From Microbacterium sp. Root53 (GTDB lineage Bacteria > Actinomycetota > Actinomycetes > Actinomycetales > Microbacteriaceae): a stretch of 64,000 bases of DNA. Position numbers and translations under genes: made by a program. The DNA lies in contig NZ_LMFR01000021.1 of the NCBI RefSeq assembly GCF_001426925.1, positions 1 through 64,000 of the forward strand, written 5' to 3'. The notes beneath the pieces are model-generated. The model ran no database searches and was not told the origin of the DNA. It saw nothing but the letters and a program-made list of their open reading frames with translations. Positions 24,856 to 35,119 of the stretch are shown piece after piece; positions within the stretch are counted from its first letter, which is position 1, and each line of letters starts with the position of its first letter.

Positions 24856-25449
24856 ATGACAGCCGAGGAGCGCCAAAGCGGCGCGGAGCTCGTCGTGGCG
24901 GATGCCGCGGCCTGGCGTGCCTGGCTCGACCGGCACGAGGACACGACCGACGGCGTCTGGCTGATCCTCGCGAAGAAGGGCACCACGTCGCCCACCTCGC
25001 TGACCTACGCCCAGGCGCTCGAGGAGGCGCTGTGCAGCGGCTGGATCGACGGGCGCCGCCAGAGCGTCGACCGCGCGGTCTTCCGGCAGCACTTCACGCC
25101 CCGGCGCCGCGCGTCGATCTGGTCGCAGCGCAACGTGGGCATCGTGTCGGAGCTGATCGCGCAGGGCCGGATGCGCCCGCGCGGGCAGGCGGAGATCGAC
25201 CGGGCGAAGGCCGACGGACGGTGGGAGCGGGCGTACGCGGGACCCGCGACGGTGCAGGTCCCCGAGGATCTCGCGGCGGCGCTGACGGCGTCCGCCGGCG
25301 CGGCGGAGTCCTTCGCGCGGCTCAACGGGCAGAACCGCTACGCCGTCCTGCACCGGGTGCTGACGGCGCCCAGCGCCACCAGCCGCGCCGACCGGATCGC
25401 CAAGCTGGTCGCCATGCTCGAGAGGGGCGAGACGCCGTACCCGCAGTGA
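24856..25449 (+). CDS. YdeI/OmpD-associated family protein
   Basis: 197 aa. Characteristic blocks: WRAWLDRHEDTTDGVWLILAKKG, LTYAQALEEALCSGWIDGRRQSVD, HFTPRRRASIWSQRNV, and a C-terminal FARLNGQNRYAVLHRV segment. The family (DUF1905/YdeI-like) is widespread and its function is poorly defined. ATG 24856 was chosen because the upstream TACCAT box suggests a leaderless mRNA. Confidence 0.82.
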   Translation: MTAEERQSGAELVVADAAAWRAWLDRHEDTTDGVWLILAKKGTTSPTSLTYAQALEEALCSGWIDGRRQSVDRAVFRQHFTPRRRASIWSQRNVGIVSELIAQGRMRPRGQAEIDRAKADGRWERAYAGPATVQVPEDLAAALTASAGAAESFARLNGQNRYAVLHRVLTAPSATSRADRIAKLVAMLERGETPYPQ

Positions 25450-25526
25450 GCCCCGTCCCGGGCTCGGCCCGCGCCGCCGCTACGCTGGGTGCCCACACAC
25501 CGTCGCGCATACGTGAGGAGGGACGC

Positions 25527-26567
25527 ATGCCCGCATCCCGGCCGCCGTCCATGGCGGACGTCGCCGCGCGCGCCGGCGTCTCGCACCAGACGGTCTCCCG
25601 GGTGCTGAACGGGCACGCCTACGTCCGCCCCGAGACGCGCGACCGAGTGCTCGCGGCGATCGAGGACCTCGGGTACCGGCCGAACCAGGCGGCGCGCGCC
25701 CTCGTGACCGCGCGCACCGCGACGGTGGGCATCCTGACCGCGGCCACCACGCACTTCGGCCCGGCCAGCACCGTGCTCGCCATCGAGGCCGCCGCGCGGT
25801 CGGAGGGCTACTTCGTGTCGGTGGCGGCGCTCGCCGGAGACGACTCCGCCTCGGCGCGCGAGGTGCTCGACCAGCTCATGAACCAGGGCGTCGACGGCGT
25901 GGTCGTGGTCGCCCCGCTGGAGGACGTCGCCCGCCTGATCGACGACCTGGCCCCGGCCGTTCCCGTCGTCGTCGTCGCGGCGCGCCCCGACATCCCGGCC
26001 GAGACCAGCGTCCGCTACGTGTGCGTCGACCAGCACCGGGGCTCCTCGCTGGCGACCCGCCACCTGATCGAGCTGGGGCACAGCAGGATCGTGCACGTCG
26101 CGGGCCCGGACGGCTGGTACGACGCGGCGCGCCGCGTCACCGGCTACACCGAGGCGATGGCCGAGGCGGGGCATCCCGCGCGCACGGTGGCGGCCGAGGG
26201 ATGGTCGGCCGACCGCGGATACGAGATCGGCCGCGCGCTCGCCGCCGAGATCGGCGGCGCCGACGGGCCGACGGCGATCGTCGCCGCCAACGACTACCTC
26301 TCGCTGGGGCTGCTGAAGGCGTTCTGGGAGAGCGGAGTGCGCGTTCCCCAGGACGTCGCGGTCGTAGGCTTCGACGACATCGACGGCAGCGGGTTCCTCG
26401 TCCCGGCGCTCACGACCGTGCGGCAGCCCTTCGCCGAGCTGGGGGAGGCCGCGCTCCGGGCCCTCCTCGACCACTGGTCCGCCGGCGCGGCCGCGTCGAC
26501 CGGCGGCATGGTGGCGGTCATCCCGCCCGTGCTCGTCGTGCGCGACAGCACGGCTCCGCCCGCCTGA
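25527..26567 (+). CDS. LacI-family regulator 1 (likely arabinose repressor)
   Basis: 346 aa. LacI helix-turn-helix ADVAARAGVSHQTVSRVLNG (about 9-28) with hinge helix QAARALVTART, then a periplasmic-binding-like effector domain ending VVGFDDIDGSGFLVPALTT. GAGGAGGGAC precedes the ATG. The recognition helix HQTVSRV is one residue away from E. coli LacI (YQTVSRV), and the operators before araB and chvE (TGTGAGCGCTAACA) resemble the ideal lac operator; so this protein probably represses those two promoters, with arabinose as inducer. That pairing is inferred. Confidence 0.85.
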   Translation: MPASRPPSMADVAARAGVSHQTVSRVLNGHAYVRPETRDRVLAAIEDLGYRPNQAARALVTARTATVGILTAATTHFGPASTVLAIEAAARSEGYFVSVAALAGDDSASAREVLDQLMNQGVDGVVVVAPLEDVARLIDDLAPAVPVVVVAARPDIPAETSVRYVCVDQHRGSSLATRHLIELGHSRIVHVAGPDGWYDAARRVTGYTEAMAEAGHPARTVAAEGWSADRGYEIGRALAAEIGGADGPTAIVAANDYLSLGLLKAFWESGVRVPQDVAVVGFDDIDGSGFLVPALTTVRQPFAELGEAALRALLDHWSAGAAASTGGMVAVIPPVLVVRDSTAPPA

Positions 26568-26607
26568 GCCCGCGGCTCCTTCACCCGCGGCGCGGGCCTG
26601 ACGCGTG

Positions 26608-26636
26608 TTGCGCATATGTGAGCGCTAACATATGCT
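26608..26636 (+). promoter_or_regulatory. araBDA promoter with LacI-type operator in the spacer
   Basis: -35 TTGCGC (26608-26613), 17-nt spacer and -10 TATGCT (26631-26636). A 24-bp palindrome with one mismatched pair (26612-26635) is centred on TGTGAGCGCTAACA (26617-26630), so repressor binding would cover the whole promoter. Confidence 0.75.
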
Positions 26637-26709
26637 GACGTCCGGGCCGAACCGGCCCGACCTGGACGGATGACCCGGGCGAGGACGCCCGGCGGAACGG
26701 AGCAGTGCG

Positions 26710-28341
26710 ATGTCGCATCCCGAGACGGCGGCCCCCGCGGCCGAGGCCCGAGCGGCGATCCTCGACGGCCGCACCGCGCTGGGGATCGAGCTGGGATCGA
26801 CCCGGATCAAGGCCTGCCTCATCGGGACGGACGGCGGCGTGCTCGCCGTCGGCGGGCACGAGTGGGAGAACGAGCTCGTCGACGGGCTGTGGACCTACTC
26901 GCTCGACGCCGTGCGCGACGGGCTCCGCGCCGCGTATGCGGAGCTGGCGTCCGACGCCGAGCGCCGCCACGGCGCCCGCCCCGAGACGATCGGCGCGATC
27001 GGGGTGTCGGCCATGATGCACGGCTACCTGGCGTTCGATGCCGCGGGGGAGCTGCTCGTGCCGTTCCGCACGTGGCGCAACGTCAACACCGAGCGCGCCG
27101 CCGCGGAGCTGTCCGAGGCGCTGGCCTGCAACATCCCGCTGCGCTGGTCGGTCGCGCACCTGCACCAGGCGGTCCTGGACGACGAGGAGCACGTCGCGCG
27201 CATCGCGCACCTGAACACGCTGGCCGGCCACGTGCACGAGCTGCTCACCGGCGAGCGCGTGCTCGGCGTCGGCGACGCCTCGGGCATGTTCCCGATCGAC
27301 CCCGCGACCGGCGACTACGACGAGGCCCTCATCCGGATCGCGGACGAGCGCCTCGCCGCGGCGGGCGCCCCGCACCTGCGGCTGCGGGAGCTGCTGCCGA
27401 CGGTGCTGCCGGCGGGCGCGCCGGCCGGCGCGCTGACCGACCAGGGCGCCGCGCTGCTCGACCCGACCGGCTCGCTGCGCGCGGGCGCGCCGCTGTGCCC
27501 GCCCGAGGGCGACGCCGGCACGGGCATGGTGGCGACGAACGCCGTCACGCCGCGCACCGGCAACGTGAGCGCGGGCACGAGCATCTTCGCCATGGTCGTG
27601 CTCGAGCGAGCCCTGTCGCGCCCGTACCCCGAGATCGACGTCGTCACGACGCCCGCCGGCGACCCCGTGGCGATGGTGCACTGCAACAACGGCGCCAGCG
27701 AGCTCGGCGCCTGGGCCGGCGTGTTCGGCGAGTTCGCGGCCGCGATCGGATCCCCGGCGACGGGCGACGACGTGTTCGCCGCGCTGCTGCGGGGAGCGCT
27801 CGAGGCGGGCGCCGACGACGGGCTCCTGGCCTACAACCACCTGGCCGGCGAGCCGATCGCCGAGCTGCTCGAGGGGCGCCCGCTCTTCGTCCGCACGCCG
27901 GGCTCGCGCCTGACGCTCGGCGGGTTCTTCCGCGCCCAGCTGCGGGGCGTGTTCGCCACCCTGAGCCTCGGCATGCGCACCCTCGCCGACGAGGGCGTGG
28001 CGATCGACGCGATGTGCGCCCACGGCGGGGTCTTCCGCACCGCCGGGGTCGCGCAGCGGCTGCTGGCGGCCGCGGTCGAGGCGCCCGTGGTCGTCGGAGA
28101 GACCGCGGGAGAGGGCGGCGCGTGGGGCATGGCGGTCCTGGCCGCCTACGCCCGTGCCGTCGCCGACGGCGCGGCCGCGGGCCGCACCCTGGCCGCGTGG
28201 CTCGCCGACGCCGTGTTCGCGGGGGCGGCGACATCCGTGGCGGAGCCCACGGCCGAAGAGATCGCCGACCACCGCGCGTACCTCGATCGCTGGGCCGCCG
28301 GACTGGCCGCCGAGCGCGCCGCCGTCGCCGCCATCCGCTGA
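26710..28341 (+). CDS. araB: FGGY-family L-ribulokinase (AraB-type)
   Basis: 543 aa. FGGY sugar kinase fold: phosphate-1 motif [13 protein letters not shown] (about 25-37), substrate region MMHGYLAFD, phosphate-2 [13 protein letters not shown] and adenosine motif near [14 protein letters not shown]. It belongs to the divergent kinase branch used by Actinobacteria rather than the enterobacterial AraB sequence, so xylulokinase cannot be excluded from sequence alone. Location before araD and araA under an arabinose-type operator makes L-ribulokinase the best call. Confidence 0.82.
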   Translation: MSHPETAAPAAEARAAILDGRTALGIELGSTRIKACLIGTDGGVLAVGGHEWENELVDGLWTYSLDAVRDGLRAAYAELASDAERRHGARPETIGAIGVSAMMHGYLAFDAAGELLVPFRTWRNVNTERAAAELSEALACNIPLRWSVAHLHQAVLDDEEHVARIAHLNTLAGHVHELLTGERVLGVGDASGMFPIDPATGDYDEALIRIADERLAAAGAPHLRLRELLPTVLPAGAPAGALTDQGAALLDPTGSLRAGAPLCPPEGDAGTGMVATNAVTPRTGNVSAGTSIFAMVVLERALSRPYPEIDVVTTPAGDPVAMVHCNNGASELGAWAGVFGEFAAAIGSPATGDDVFAALLRGALEAGADDGLLAYNHLAGEPIAELLEGRPLFVRTPGSRLTLGGFFRAQLRGVFATLSLGMRTLADEGVAIDAMCAHGGVFRTAGVAQRLLAAAVEAPVVVGETAGEGGAWGMAVLAAYARAVADGAAAGRTLAAWLADAVFAGAATSVAEPTAEEIADHRAYLDRWAAGLAAERAAVAAIR

Positions 28342-28374
28342 CCGTTCCCGTTCCGATCCCACCTGGAGCCTCCG

Positions 28375-29070
28375 ATGACCGCATCAGTCCCCGCCGCCAT
28401 GCGCGCGGCCGTCGACGACGCCAAGGCCCGTGTCGCCGCCCTCCACGCCGAGCTGCCCCGCTGGGAGCTCGTGGTCTGGACCGCCGGCAACGTCTCGGAG
28501 CGCGTCCCCGGCGTGGACGGGCATCCCGATCTGCTCGTGATCAAACCCTCGGGGGTCTCGTACGACGAGCTCGACGCCGATGCGATCGTGGTCTGCGACC
28601 TCGACGGCGAACTCGTGGAGGGCACGCGGAACCCGTCGTCCGACACCGCCGCCCACGCGTACGTCTACCGGCACATGCCGCACGTCGGGGGAGTGGTCCA
28701 CACGCACTCGACCTATGCCGCCGCATGGGCCGCGCGGGGCGAGGAGATCCCCTGCGTGCTGACCATGATGGCCGACGAGTTCGGCGGGCCGATCCCGGTC
28801 GGTCCGTTCGCGATCATCGGCGACGACTCGATCGGACGCGGCATCGTCGAGACGCTGCGCGACCACCGCAGCCCGGCCGTGCTGATGCAGAACCACGGCC
28901 CGTTCACGATCGGCCGCGACGCGAAGTCGGCCGTCAAGGCCGCGGTCCTCCTCGAGGAGGTCGCCCGCACCGTGCACATCTCGCGCCAGCTGGGCGAGCC
29001 GCTGGCCATCCCGCAGCAGGCGATCGACAGCCTCTACGACCGCTACCAGAACGTCTACGGCCAGCGCTGA
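28375..29070 (+). CDS. araD: L-ribulose-5-phosphate 4-epimerase
   Basis: 231 aa. Class II aldolase fold: [12 protein letters not shown] and [11 protein letters not shown] (phosphate binding), then [11 protein letters not shown] giving the metal-binding histidines, and [13 protein letters not shown] with the third His. It converts L-ribulose 5-phosphate to D-xylulose 5-phosphate. CTGGAGCC precedes the ATG. Middle gene of araBDA, 33 nt after araB. Confidence 0.93.
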   Translation: MTASVPAAMRAAVDDAKARVAALHAELPRWELVVWTAGNVSERVPGVDGHPDLLVIKPSGVSYDELDADAIVVCDLDGELVEGTRNPSSDTAAHAYVYRHMPHVGGVVHTHSTYAAAWAARGEEIPCVLTMMADEFGGPIPVGPFAIIGDDSIGRGIVETLRDHRSPAVLMQNHGPFTIGRDAKSAVKAAVLLEEVARTVHISRQLGEPLAIPQQAIDSLYDRYQNVYGQR

Positions 29071-29102
29071 CGCGGCCGCCGAGCAACTCAGGAAGGACAT
29101 CC

Positions 29103-30614
29103 ATGAGCAAGCCCTATGCCGACCGCGAGGTCTGGTTCCTCACCGGCAGCCAGGACCTCTACGGCGAGGAGACGCTGCGTCAGGTGGCGGAGCAGTCGCA
29201 GGAGGTGGCGCGGGCGCTGGACGCGTCGGCCGACGTGCCCGCCACGATCGTGTGGAAGCCGGTCCTGAAGGACGCCGCCTCCATCCGCCGCGCGATGCTC
29301 GACGCGAACGCCGACGACCGCGTGCTGGGCGTGATCACGTGGATGCACACGTTCAGCCCCGCCAAGATGTGGATCGCCGGCCTGGATGCGCTCCGCAAGC
29401 CGCTGCTGCACCTCCACACGCAGGCGAACGTCGAGCTGCCGTGGGACAGCATCGACTTCGACTTCATGAACCTCAACCAGGCCGCGCACGGCGACCGCGA
29501 GTACGCGTACCTCGCCACCCGCCTGGGCGTCGCCCGTACGACCGTCGTGGGTCACGTGTCGAACCCCGCCGTCACCCGTCGCGTGGGCACCTGGGTGCGC
29601 GGCGCCGCCGGATGGGCCGCGACCCACGAGCTGCGCCTCGCCCGCTTCGGCGACAACATGCGCAACGTCGCCGTGACCGAGGGAGACAAGACCGAGGCGG
29701 AGCTCCGCTTCGGCGTCTCGGTGAACACATGGGGCGTGAACGACCTGGTCGCGGCGGTCGAGCGCGTGGCCGATGCGGACGTCGACCGGCTGGTGGCCGA
29801 GTACGAGGACCTCTACGACGTGGTCCCCGAGCTGCGCCGCGGCGGCGAGCGCCACGAGTCGCTGCGGTACGCCGCGAGCCAGGAGCTCGCGCTCGAGGAG
29901 TTCCTCGGCGGGATCGGCGCCAAGGCGTTCACCACCAACTTCGAGGACCTCGGGGCGCTGCGCCAGCTGCCCGGCATCGCGGTGCAGCGGCTGATGTCGA
30001 AGGGCTACGGCTTCGGCGCCGAGGGCGACTGGAAGACCGCCGTGCTCGTGCGGGCCGCGAAGGTCATGGGCGAGGGCCTGCCCGGCGGCGCGTCGCTCAT
30101 GGAGGACTACACGTACGATCTCACGCCCGGCGCGGAGCTCATCCTGGGCGCGCACATGCTCGAGATCTGCCCGTCCCTCACCACGGCGAAGCCGAAGGTC
30201 GAGATCCACCCGCTCGGCATCGGCGGCAAGGAGGACCCGGTCCGCATGGTGTTCGACGCCGATGCGACCGAGGGCGCGGTCGTCGTGTCGCTGGCCGACA
30301 TGCGCGACCGCTTCCGCCTCACCGCGAACGTGGTCGACGTCGTGGCGCCTCCCGCGCCGCTGCCGCACCTGCCCGTGGCGCGGGCCGTGTGGCGCCCGCG
30401 CCCGTCGTTCGACGTCTCGGCCGAGGCCTGGCTCACGGCCGGCGGCGCGCACCACACGGTGCTGTCGACCGCCGCGGGCGTCGAGGCGTTCGAGGTGTTC
30501 GCGGACATCGCCCGCTGCGAGCTCCTCGTGATCGACGAGTCCACGACGCGCCGCGGCTTCGCCGACCAGGTGCGCTGGAACGCCGCGTACCACCGCCTGG
30601 CCCAGGGGATCTGA
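29103..30614 (+). CDS. araA: L-arabinose isomerase
   Basis: 503 aa, the standard length. N-terminus [29 protein letters not shown], and the metal/catalytic region with [19 protein letters not shown] (Glu and Lys) and the histidine in [11 protein letters not shown]. It isomerises L-arabinose to L-ribulose, feeding AraB. AGGAAGGA precedes ATG 29103. Third gene of the operon; a hairpin follows the stop. Confidence 0.95.
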   Translation: MSKPYADREVWFLTGSQDLYGEETLRQVAEQSQEVARALDASADVPATIVWKPVLKDAASIRRAMLDANADDRVLGVITWMHTFSPAKMWIAGLDALRKPLLHLHTQANVELPWDSIDFDFMNLNQAAHGDREYAYLATRLGVARTTVVGHVSNPAVTRRVGTWVRGAAGWAATHELRLARFGDNMRNVAVTEGDKTEAELRFGVSVNTWGVNDLVAAVERVADADVDRLVAEYEDLYDVVPELRRGGERHESLRYAASQELALEEFLGGIGAKAFTTNFEDLGALRQLPGIAVQRLMSKGYGFGAEGDWKTAVLVRAAKVMGEGLPGGASLMEDYTYDLTPGAELILGAHMLEICPSLTTAKPKVEIHPLGIGGKEDPVRMVFDADATEGAVVVSLADMRDRFRLTANVVDVVAPPAPLPHLPVARAVWRPRPSFDVSAEAWLTAGGAHHTVLSTAAGVEAFEVFADIARCELLVIDESTTRRGFADQVRWNAAYHRLAQGI

Positions 30615-30626
30615 CGCCCTCGGCGA

Positions 30627-30665
30627 CGGCTCGGGGTCTTCCGCACACGGATGCGCCCCGAGCCG
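30627..30665 (+). terminator. Hairpin after araA
   Basis: 10-bp stem CGGCTCGGGG/CCCCGAGCCG (30627-30636 with 30656-30665, 19-nt loop), 13 nt after the araA stop. Confidence 0.65.
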
Positions 30666-30732
30666 GCGGATCCGCTGCGCCTGCATAGAATGCCGATGTC
30701 GGGCGAGAGGCCGCGGCGGAAGGCGAGGACGC

Positions 30733-31740
30733 ATGTCGGTGACGATGCGCGACGTCGCCGACCGCGCCGGCGTCTCGGTCAAGACGGTGTCGAACGTCGT
30801 GAACGGGTTCGTCCACGTGCGGCCCGGGACACGGGCGCGCGTCGAGTCGGCGATCTCGGACCTGGGGTATCGGGTCAACGTCTCCGGGCGCAACCTGCGG
30901 CGCGGGCGCACTGGGATGATCGGGCTGGCGATCCCCGAGCTGCGCAATCCGTACTTCGCCGAGCTCGCCGACTCGTTCATGCGAGCGGCGGAGGCGCGTG
31001 ATCTCGTGCTGCTGATCGAGCACACCGGGCCGATGGGAGAGCACGAGCTGGACGTGCTGCGCAGCGAGCGCCGCCAGCTCACCGACGGCCTGCTGTTCTC
31101 GCCCATGACCATGGATCCGGCCGACCTGTCGCCGTTCGAGGACCTCGACTACCCGCTGGTCATGCTGGGGGAGCGGGTGTTCGGTGCGCCCGTCGACCAC
31201 GTCACGATGAACAACCGGGAGGCGGCGCGCGCCGCCACCCTGCACCTGGCGGAGCGCGGCTGCCGCCGCATCGCCGTGATCGGCGCGCACGTCGGCGAGC
31301 AGATGGGATCGGCGATCCTGCGCTTCGAGGGCTACCTGGCGGGTCTGGCCGAGGCGGGGCTCGAACACGACCCCCGCCTGGTCGGCGAGGCCGGCAGGTG
31401 GCGTCGTTCGACGGGGGCGGCCGCCATGGCGCGGATCCTCGACTCGGGAGCGCCCGTCGACGGCGTGTTCGCGATGAACGACGCGCTCGCGCTCGGGGCG
31501 CTCCACGAGCTGCACGAGCGCGGCATCGCGGTGCCGCGCGACGTCGCGGTCGTCGGATTCGACGACATCGAGGAGGGCAGCTACTCGGCCCCGACCCTGA
31601 GCTCGATCGCGCCGGGCCGGGAGCAGATCGCGCGCGTCGCCGTGGACCTGCTCATCGAGCGCATGGCGGGGGAGTCCCGCCCGCCGCGCCTCGTGGTCGC
31701 CGACTTCCAGCTCGTGCCCCGCGACTCGACCGCGCGCTGA
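30733..31740 (+). CDS. LacI-family regulator 2 (importer repressor)
   Basis: 335 aa. HTH RDVADRAGVSVKTVSNVVNG (about 6-25), hinge NVSGRNLRRGRT, effector domain ending VVGFDDIEEGSYSAPTLSS. The recognition helix VKTVSNV is the type paired in Actinobacteria with A/T-rich palindromes with a CG centre; TTTACATCGATGTAAA lies 46 bp after its stop, in front of the ABC importer. A TAGAAT -10 is at about 30686. It probably represses the importer and GH51 genes in response to an arabinoside. Confidence 0.85.
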   Translation: MSVTMRDVADRAGVSVKTVSNVVNGFVHVRPGTRARVESAISDLGYRVNVSGRNLRRGRTGMIGLAIPELRNPYFAELADSFMRAAEARDLVLLIEHTGPMGEHELDVLRSERRQLTDGLLFSPMTMDPADLSPFEDLDYPLVMLGERVFGAPVDHVTMNNREAARAATLHLAERGCRRIAVIGAHVGEQMGSAILRFEGYLAGLAEAGLEHDPRLVGEAGRWRRSTGAAAMARILDSGAPVDGVFAMNDALALGALHELHERGIAVPRDVAVVGFDDIEEGSYSAPTLSSIAPGREQIARVAVDLLIERMAGESRPPRLVVADFQLVPRDSTAR

Positions 31741-31774
31741 CCGCGTCCCCTTCGACGGGATGTCGGAACCCCTC

Positions 31775-31803
31775 TTGCGTCACCGATTTACATCGATGTA
31801 AAA
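31775..31803 (+). promoter_or_regulatory. Promoter and 16-bp LacI-type operator of the oligosaccharide importer
   Basis: Perfect palindrome TTTACATCGATGTAAA at 31787-31802. It overlaps a probable promoter: -35 TTGCGT at 31775-31780 and a -10 within the right half (TGTAAA). Binding by the upstream regulator would block initiation. Confidence 0.75.
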
Positions 31804-31846
31804 AGAACCAGGTGACATGGTCGTCACCCTCACCGAGGAAGGCGCG

Positions 31847-32746
31847 ATGAAGCGACTGCTGTACTCGAAGAAGGCCGCACCGTACCTGTTCGTGCTGCCG
31901 TTCGTGATCACGCTGCTGGTCTTCTGGGCCGTGCCGATCGTCCGCTCGTTCATGATGAGCTTCCAGGAGCTCCTGTACGGGCAGGCGACGTTCATCGGCT
32001 TCCGCAACTACGAGCGGATGGTCGGCGACCGCGTGTTCTGGCAGGCGGTGGGCAACAGCTTCCGCTACATGGTGCTCACCCTCGTGCTGCTGATCCCGAT
32101 CCCGATGGTGCTCGCGGCGATCCTCAACTCCAAGATCGGCAGCCCGCGGATCAAGAACCTCTTCAAGGCGTCGCTGTTCGTCCCGGCCCTCACGTCCATC
32201 GTCGTCGCGGGCCTCGTCTTCCGCCTCATGTTCTCCGAGAGCGACTCGGCCATGGTGAACCAGGTGCTCGACTTCATCGGGTTCGGGCCCGTGCGGTGGC
32301 TGCGCGAGGACATCCCCGGCCTGATCGTCCTGCTCGTGCTGGCGCTGTGGCGGTGGACCGGCGTCAACACGATGTACTTCCTCGCGGGGATGCAGTCCAT
32401 CCCGCGCGAGTACTACGAGGCGGCGGCCCTGGACGGCGCCGGGCGGATCAAGCAGTTCCTCCACATCACGGTGCCGAACCTGCGCCCGACCATCGTGTAC
32501 GTCATCACGATCAGCATCTACGGCGGCCTCGCGATGTTCACCGAGAGCTTCATGCTCTACGCCGGCAACCAGTCTCCGAACAATCAGGGCCTGACCATCG
32601 TCGGATACCTGTACCGGCAGGGGATCCAGCAGAACGACATGGGCTTCGCCTCCGCCGTGGGCGTGGTCCTGCTCCTGGTGGTCCTCGTCATCAACGTCAC
32701 CCAGCTCACGCTGACGGGCACGTTCCGGAAGGAGGCGACGCGATGA
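31847..32746 (+). CDS. ABC sugar importer permease (AraP/MalF type)
   Basis: 299 aa, six membrane helices, with the EAA loop YYEAAALDGAGRIKQFLHITVPNLRP (about 187-212) for ATPase contact. ATG 31847 is preferred over ATG 31817 because GAGGAAGG lies 6 nt before it. It pairs with the next permease (ATGA overlap) and the lipoprotein at 33683. No ATPase gene is in this operon, so a shared MsiK/MsmX-like ATPase encoded elsewhere probably drives it, as is usual for such importers in Actinobacteria. Confidence 0.85.
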   Translation: MKRLLYSKKAAPYLFVLPFVITLLVFWAVPIVRSFMMSFQELLYGQATFIGFRNYERMVGDRVFWQAVGNSFRYMVLTLVLLIPIPMVLAAILNSKIGSPRIKNLFKASLFVPALTSIVVAGLVFRLMFSESDSAMVNQVLDFIGFGPVRWLREDIPGLIVLLVLALWRWTGVNTMYFLAGMQSIPREYYEAAALDGAGRIKQFLHITVPNLRPTIVYVITISIYGGLAMFTESFMLYAGNQSPNNQGLTIVGYLYRQGIQQNDMGFASAVGVVLLLVVLVINVTQLTLTGTFRKEATR

Positions 32747-33630
32747 CCGAGACGCGCGCGAACATCACCGTGATCGAGGGCGTGCGGCCGCCGCTGCCGT
32801 GGCCTCAGCGGTTCGCGGGCCTGATCCAGTCCGCGTTCCTGATCGTCATCGCGGTCATCGCCCTGATCCCGATCATCGCGATCCTCCTGGGCACGTTCCA
32901 GGACGGCGGATCCCTCATCCGCAGCGGCATCAGCTTCGCGATCGACTTCGGGTCCTTCGACCTGGACAGCTACCGCGTGCTGTTCACGGATTCCGGCGAC
33001 TACTTCCTGTGGTTCTGGAACAGCCTGTGGCTCACCGCCGTGCAGGTCGTGCTGACCCTCCTGGTCAGCTCCTTCGTCTCCTACGGCCTCGCGATGTACG
33101 AGTTCCGCGGCAAGCAGGTCGTGTTCGTCGCCGTCCTGATCGTGATGACGGTCCCGTTCGAGATGCTGATGCTCCCGCTCTACATGCAGGTCAACGACTT
33201 CGACCTCGCCGACACGTTCACGGTGATCTGGCTGCCGTTCCTCGCCCACGCCATGACGATCTTCTTCTTCCGGCAGTACTTCCTCGGCGTGCCGTACGAG
33301 CTCGTCGAGGCGGGACGCGTCGACGGCGTGAGCGAGTTCGGCATCTTCTTCCGCCTGGTGCTCCCCATCGCGAAGCCGGCCATCGCCGCCATGGCGATCC
33401 TCAACGGGATGATGTGCTGGAACAACTTCCTCTGGCCGCTGCTGGTGCTGCGCAGCTCCGAGAAGTTCGTCCTGCCGATCGGCCTGAACGCGCTGCTGAC
33501 GCCCCACGGCAACAACTACGACCTGCTCATCGTCGGCGCGTTCTTCTCGCTCGTCCCCATCCTCCTGCTCTTCCTCGCGTTCCAGCGCTACTTCATCGAA
33601 GGCATGACCGCCGGCGCGGTCAAGGGCTGA
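32743..33630 (+). CDS. ABC sugar importer permease (AraQ/MalG type)
   Basis: 295 aa, six helices with an EAA loop around ELVEAGRVDGVSEFGIFFRLVLP. It starts inside the stop of the previous permease (ATGA). The short N-terminal cytoplasmic arm and QYFLGVPYELVEAG segment are typical of the CUT1 family that imports oligosaccharides. Confidence 0.87.
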   Translation: MTETRANITVIEGVRPPLPWPQRFAGLIQSAFLIVIAVIALIPIIAILLGTFQDGGSLIRSGISFAIDFGSFDLDSYRVLFTDSGDYFLWFWNSLWLTAVQVVLTLLVSSFVSYGLAMYEFRGKQVVFVAVLIVMTVPFEMLMLPLYMQVNDFDLADTFTVIWLPFLAHAMTIFFFRQYFLGVPYELVEAGRVDGVSEFGIFFRLVLPIAKPAIAAMAILNGMMCWNNFLWPLLVLRSSEKFVLPIGLNALLTPHGNNYDLLIVGAFFSLVPILLLFLAFQRYFIEGMTAGAVKG

Positions 33631-33682
33631 CGACGCAAGACCCCACCCCCCCCGCACACAGCAACGATCGAAGGAGATCACC

Positions 33683-35005
33683 ATGAACGCACGAAGGATC
33701 ATCCCGATGGGGGCGGTTCTCGCCCTCACGGCCGGCGCCCTGGCCGGCTGCAGCGGCGGCGGCCAGGCGCCCACCGTGAATGAGGACGGCTCCACCGTCG
33801 TCGACATGTGGGTGTTCGCCGAGGTCCACGCCGCCTTCTACGAGGCGATGGCCGAGGCCTGGAACGAGGAGAACCCCGACAGCGCGATCGATCTCCAGAT
33901 CACGGTGTACCCGTACGAGGAGATGCACAACAAGCTGCAGCTGGCGCTCAACGCCGGCGAGGGCCTCCCGGACGTCGTCGACATCGAGGTCAACAAGTTC
34001 GCGAACTTCGTGCGGGGCGAGAACCCGCCGCTGGTCGACCTCACGGAGGTCGCCGAGCCCTACGTGGACGACATCGTCCAGGCGCGCCTCGACCTCTACT
34101 CGAAGGACGGCTCGATCTACGCGTTCCCCACACACGTCGGGGCGTTCGTCGCGTTCTACAACACCGAGCTCCTCGAGGGCGCCGGCATCGACTACACCAC
34201 GATCCAGACCTGGGACGACTTCAGCGCCGCGGGCCAGCAGTACAACGAGGCCACGGGCAAGGCGTTCGGCATCGCCGAGACCGGCGTGACGTTCGTCGAG
34301 CCGCTCATCACCGCGCAGCTGGGCGGCGAGTGGATGGACGCCGACGGCAACCCGCAGGTGGACAGCCCGGAGGCGGTCGAGACCATCTCGATGCTGCAGG
34401 AGATGCAGGAGGCCGGCGCGATCTCGACGATCCCCGGCGGCAGCCCGGACGACGAGCAGGCCTACGGCGCCATCAACAGCGGCGACTTCGCCGCGGTCGT
34501 GTACCCGGCGTGGTACACCTCGCGGTTCGTGGACTACATGCCCGACCTCGCCGGCAAGATCGCCATCGCGCCGGCTCCCGTCCCCGACGGCGCCGCGGTC
34601 AAGACGATCGGCGGCGGCGGCACCGGCACCGCGGTCATCGGCTCGTCGCCCGTCGCGGAGTTCGCGGCCGACTGGCTGGCGTTCGCGAAGCTCTCGCCTG
34701 AGGCCAACGTGGCCGTGTGGGAGGAGCTCGGCTTCGACCCCGTGAACATGTCGGTCTGGGAGGACGAGGCCGTCACCCACAACCCCGACAACAAGTTCAA
34801 CCAGTACTTCCAGACGAACCTGTTCGACGTCCTGAACCAGGTGAAGGACGGCATCGGCCACTGGGAGTCCTTCTCGTCGCCGAACTGGCCCTCGGTCGAC
34901 AACCTGTTCCGCACCGTGACGCTGAACGAGGCGTTCGAGAACAAGGTGCCGGCTCAGCAGGTCCTCGAGCAGGCGCAGACCGACCTCGAGAACGAACTCG
35001 GCTGA
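33683..35005 (+). CDS. ABC sugar-binding lipoprotein (CUT1)
   Basis: 440 aa. GAAGGAG before the ATG; signal peptide with lipobox LAGC (Cys about 23). Family 1 extracellular solute-binding fold with DVVDIEVNKFANF and GKAFGIAETGVTF, and aromatic residues suitable for sugar stacking. It delivers the substrate to the two permeases upstream. The adjacent GH51 suggests arabino-oligosaccharides; sequence alone does not prove this. A long hairpin follows. Confidence 0.85.
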   Translation: MNARRIIPMGAVLALTAGALAGCSGGGQAPTVNEDGSTVVDMWVFAEVHAAFYEAMAEAWNEENPDSAIDLQITVYPYEEMHNKLQLALNAGEGLPDVVDIEVNKFANFVRGENPPLVDLTEVAEPYVDDIVQARLDLYSKDGSIYAFPTHVGAFVAFYNTELLEGAGIDYTTIQTWDDFSAAGQQYNEATGKAFGIAETGVTFVEPLITAQLGGEWMDADGNPQVDSPEAVETISMLQEMQEAGAISTIPGGSPDDEQAYGAINSGDFAAVVYPAWYTSRFVDYMPDLAGKIAIAPAPVPDGAAVKTIGGGGTGTAVIGSSPVAEFAADWLAFAKLSPEANVAVWEELGFDPVNMSVWEDEAVTHNPDNKFNQYFQTNLFDVLNQVKDGIGHWESFSSPNWPSVDNLFRTVTLNEAFENKVPAQQVLEQAQTDLENELG

Positions 35006-35010
35006 TCCCG

Positions 35011-35046
35011 CCGGCCGGCGGCGCGTGCCTCCGCGCCGCCGGCCGG
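35011..35046 (+). terminator. Hairpin between the binding protein and abfA
   Basis: 15-bp perfect stem (35011-35025 with 35032-35046, 6-nt loop) 5 nt after the stop. It probably limits read-through or protects the importer mRNA end, reducing expression of abfA relative to the binding protein. Confidence 0.65.
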
Positions 35047-35119
35047 TCATCCCGACCACCTCACCGGCCGTCCGCGGCCGTCCCCTGCCGTGCATCCACC
35101 ACCGAAAGGAAATCCCTCC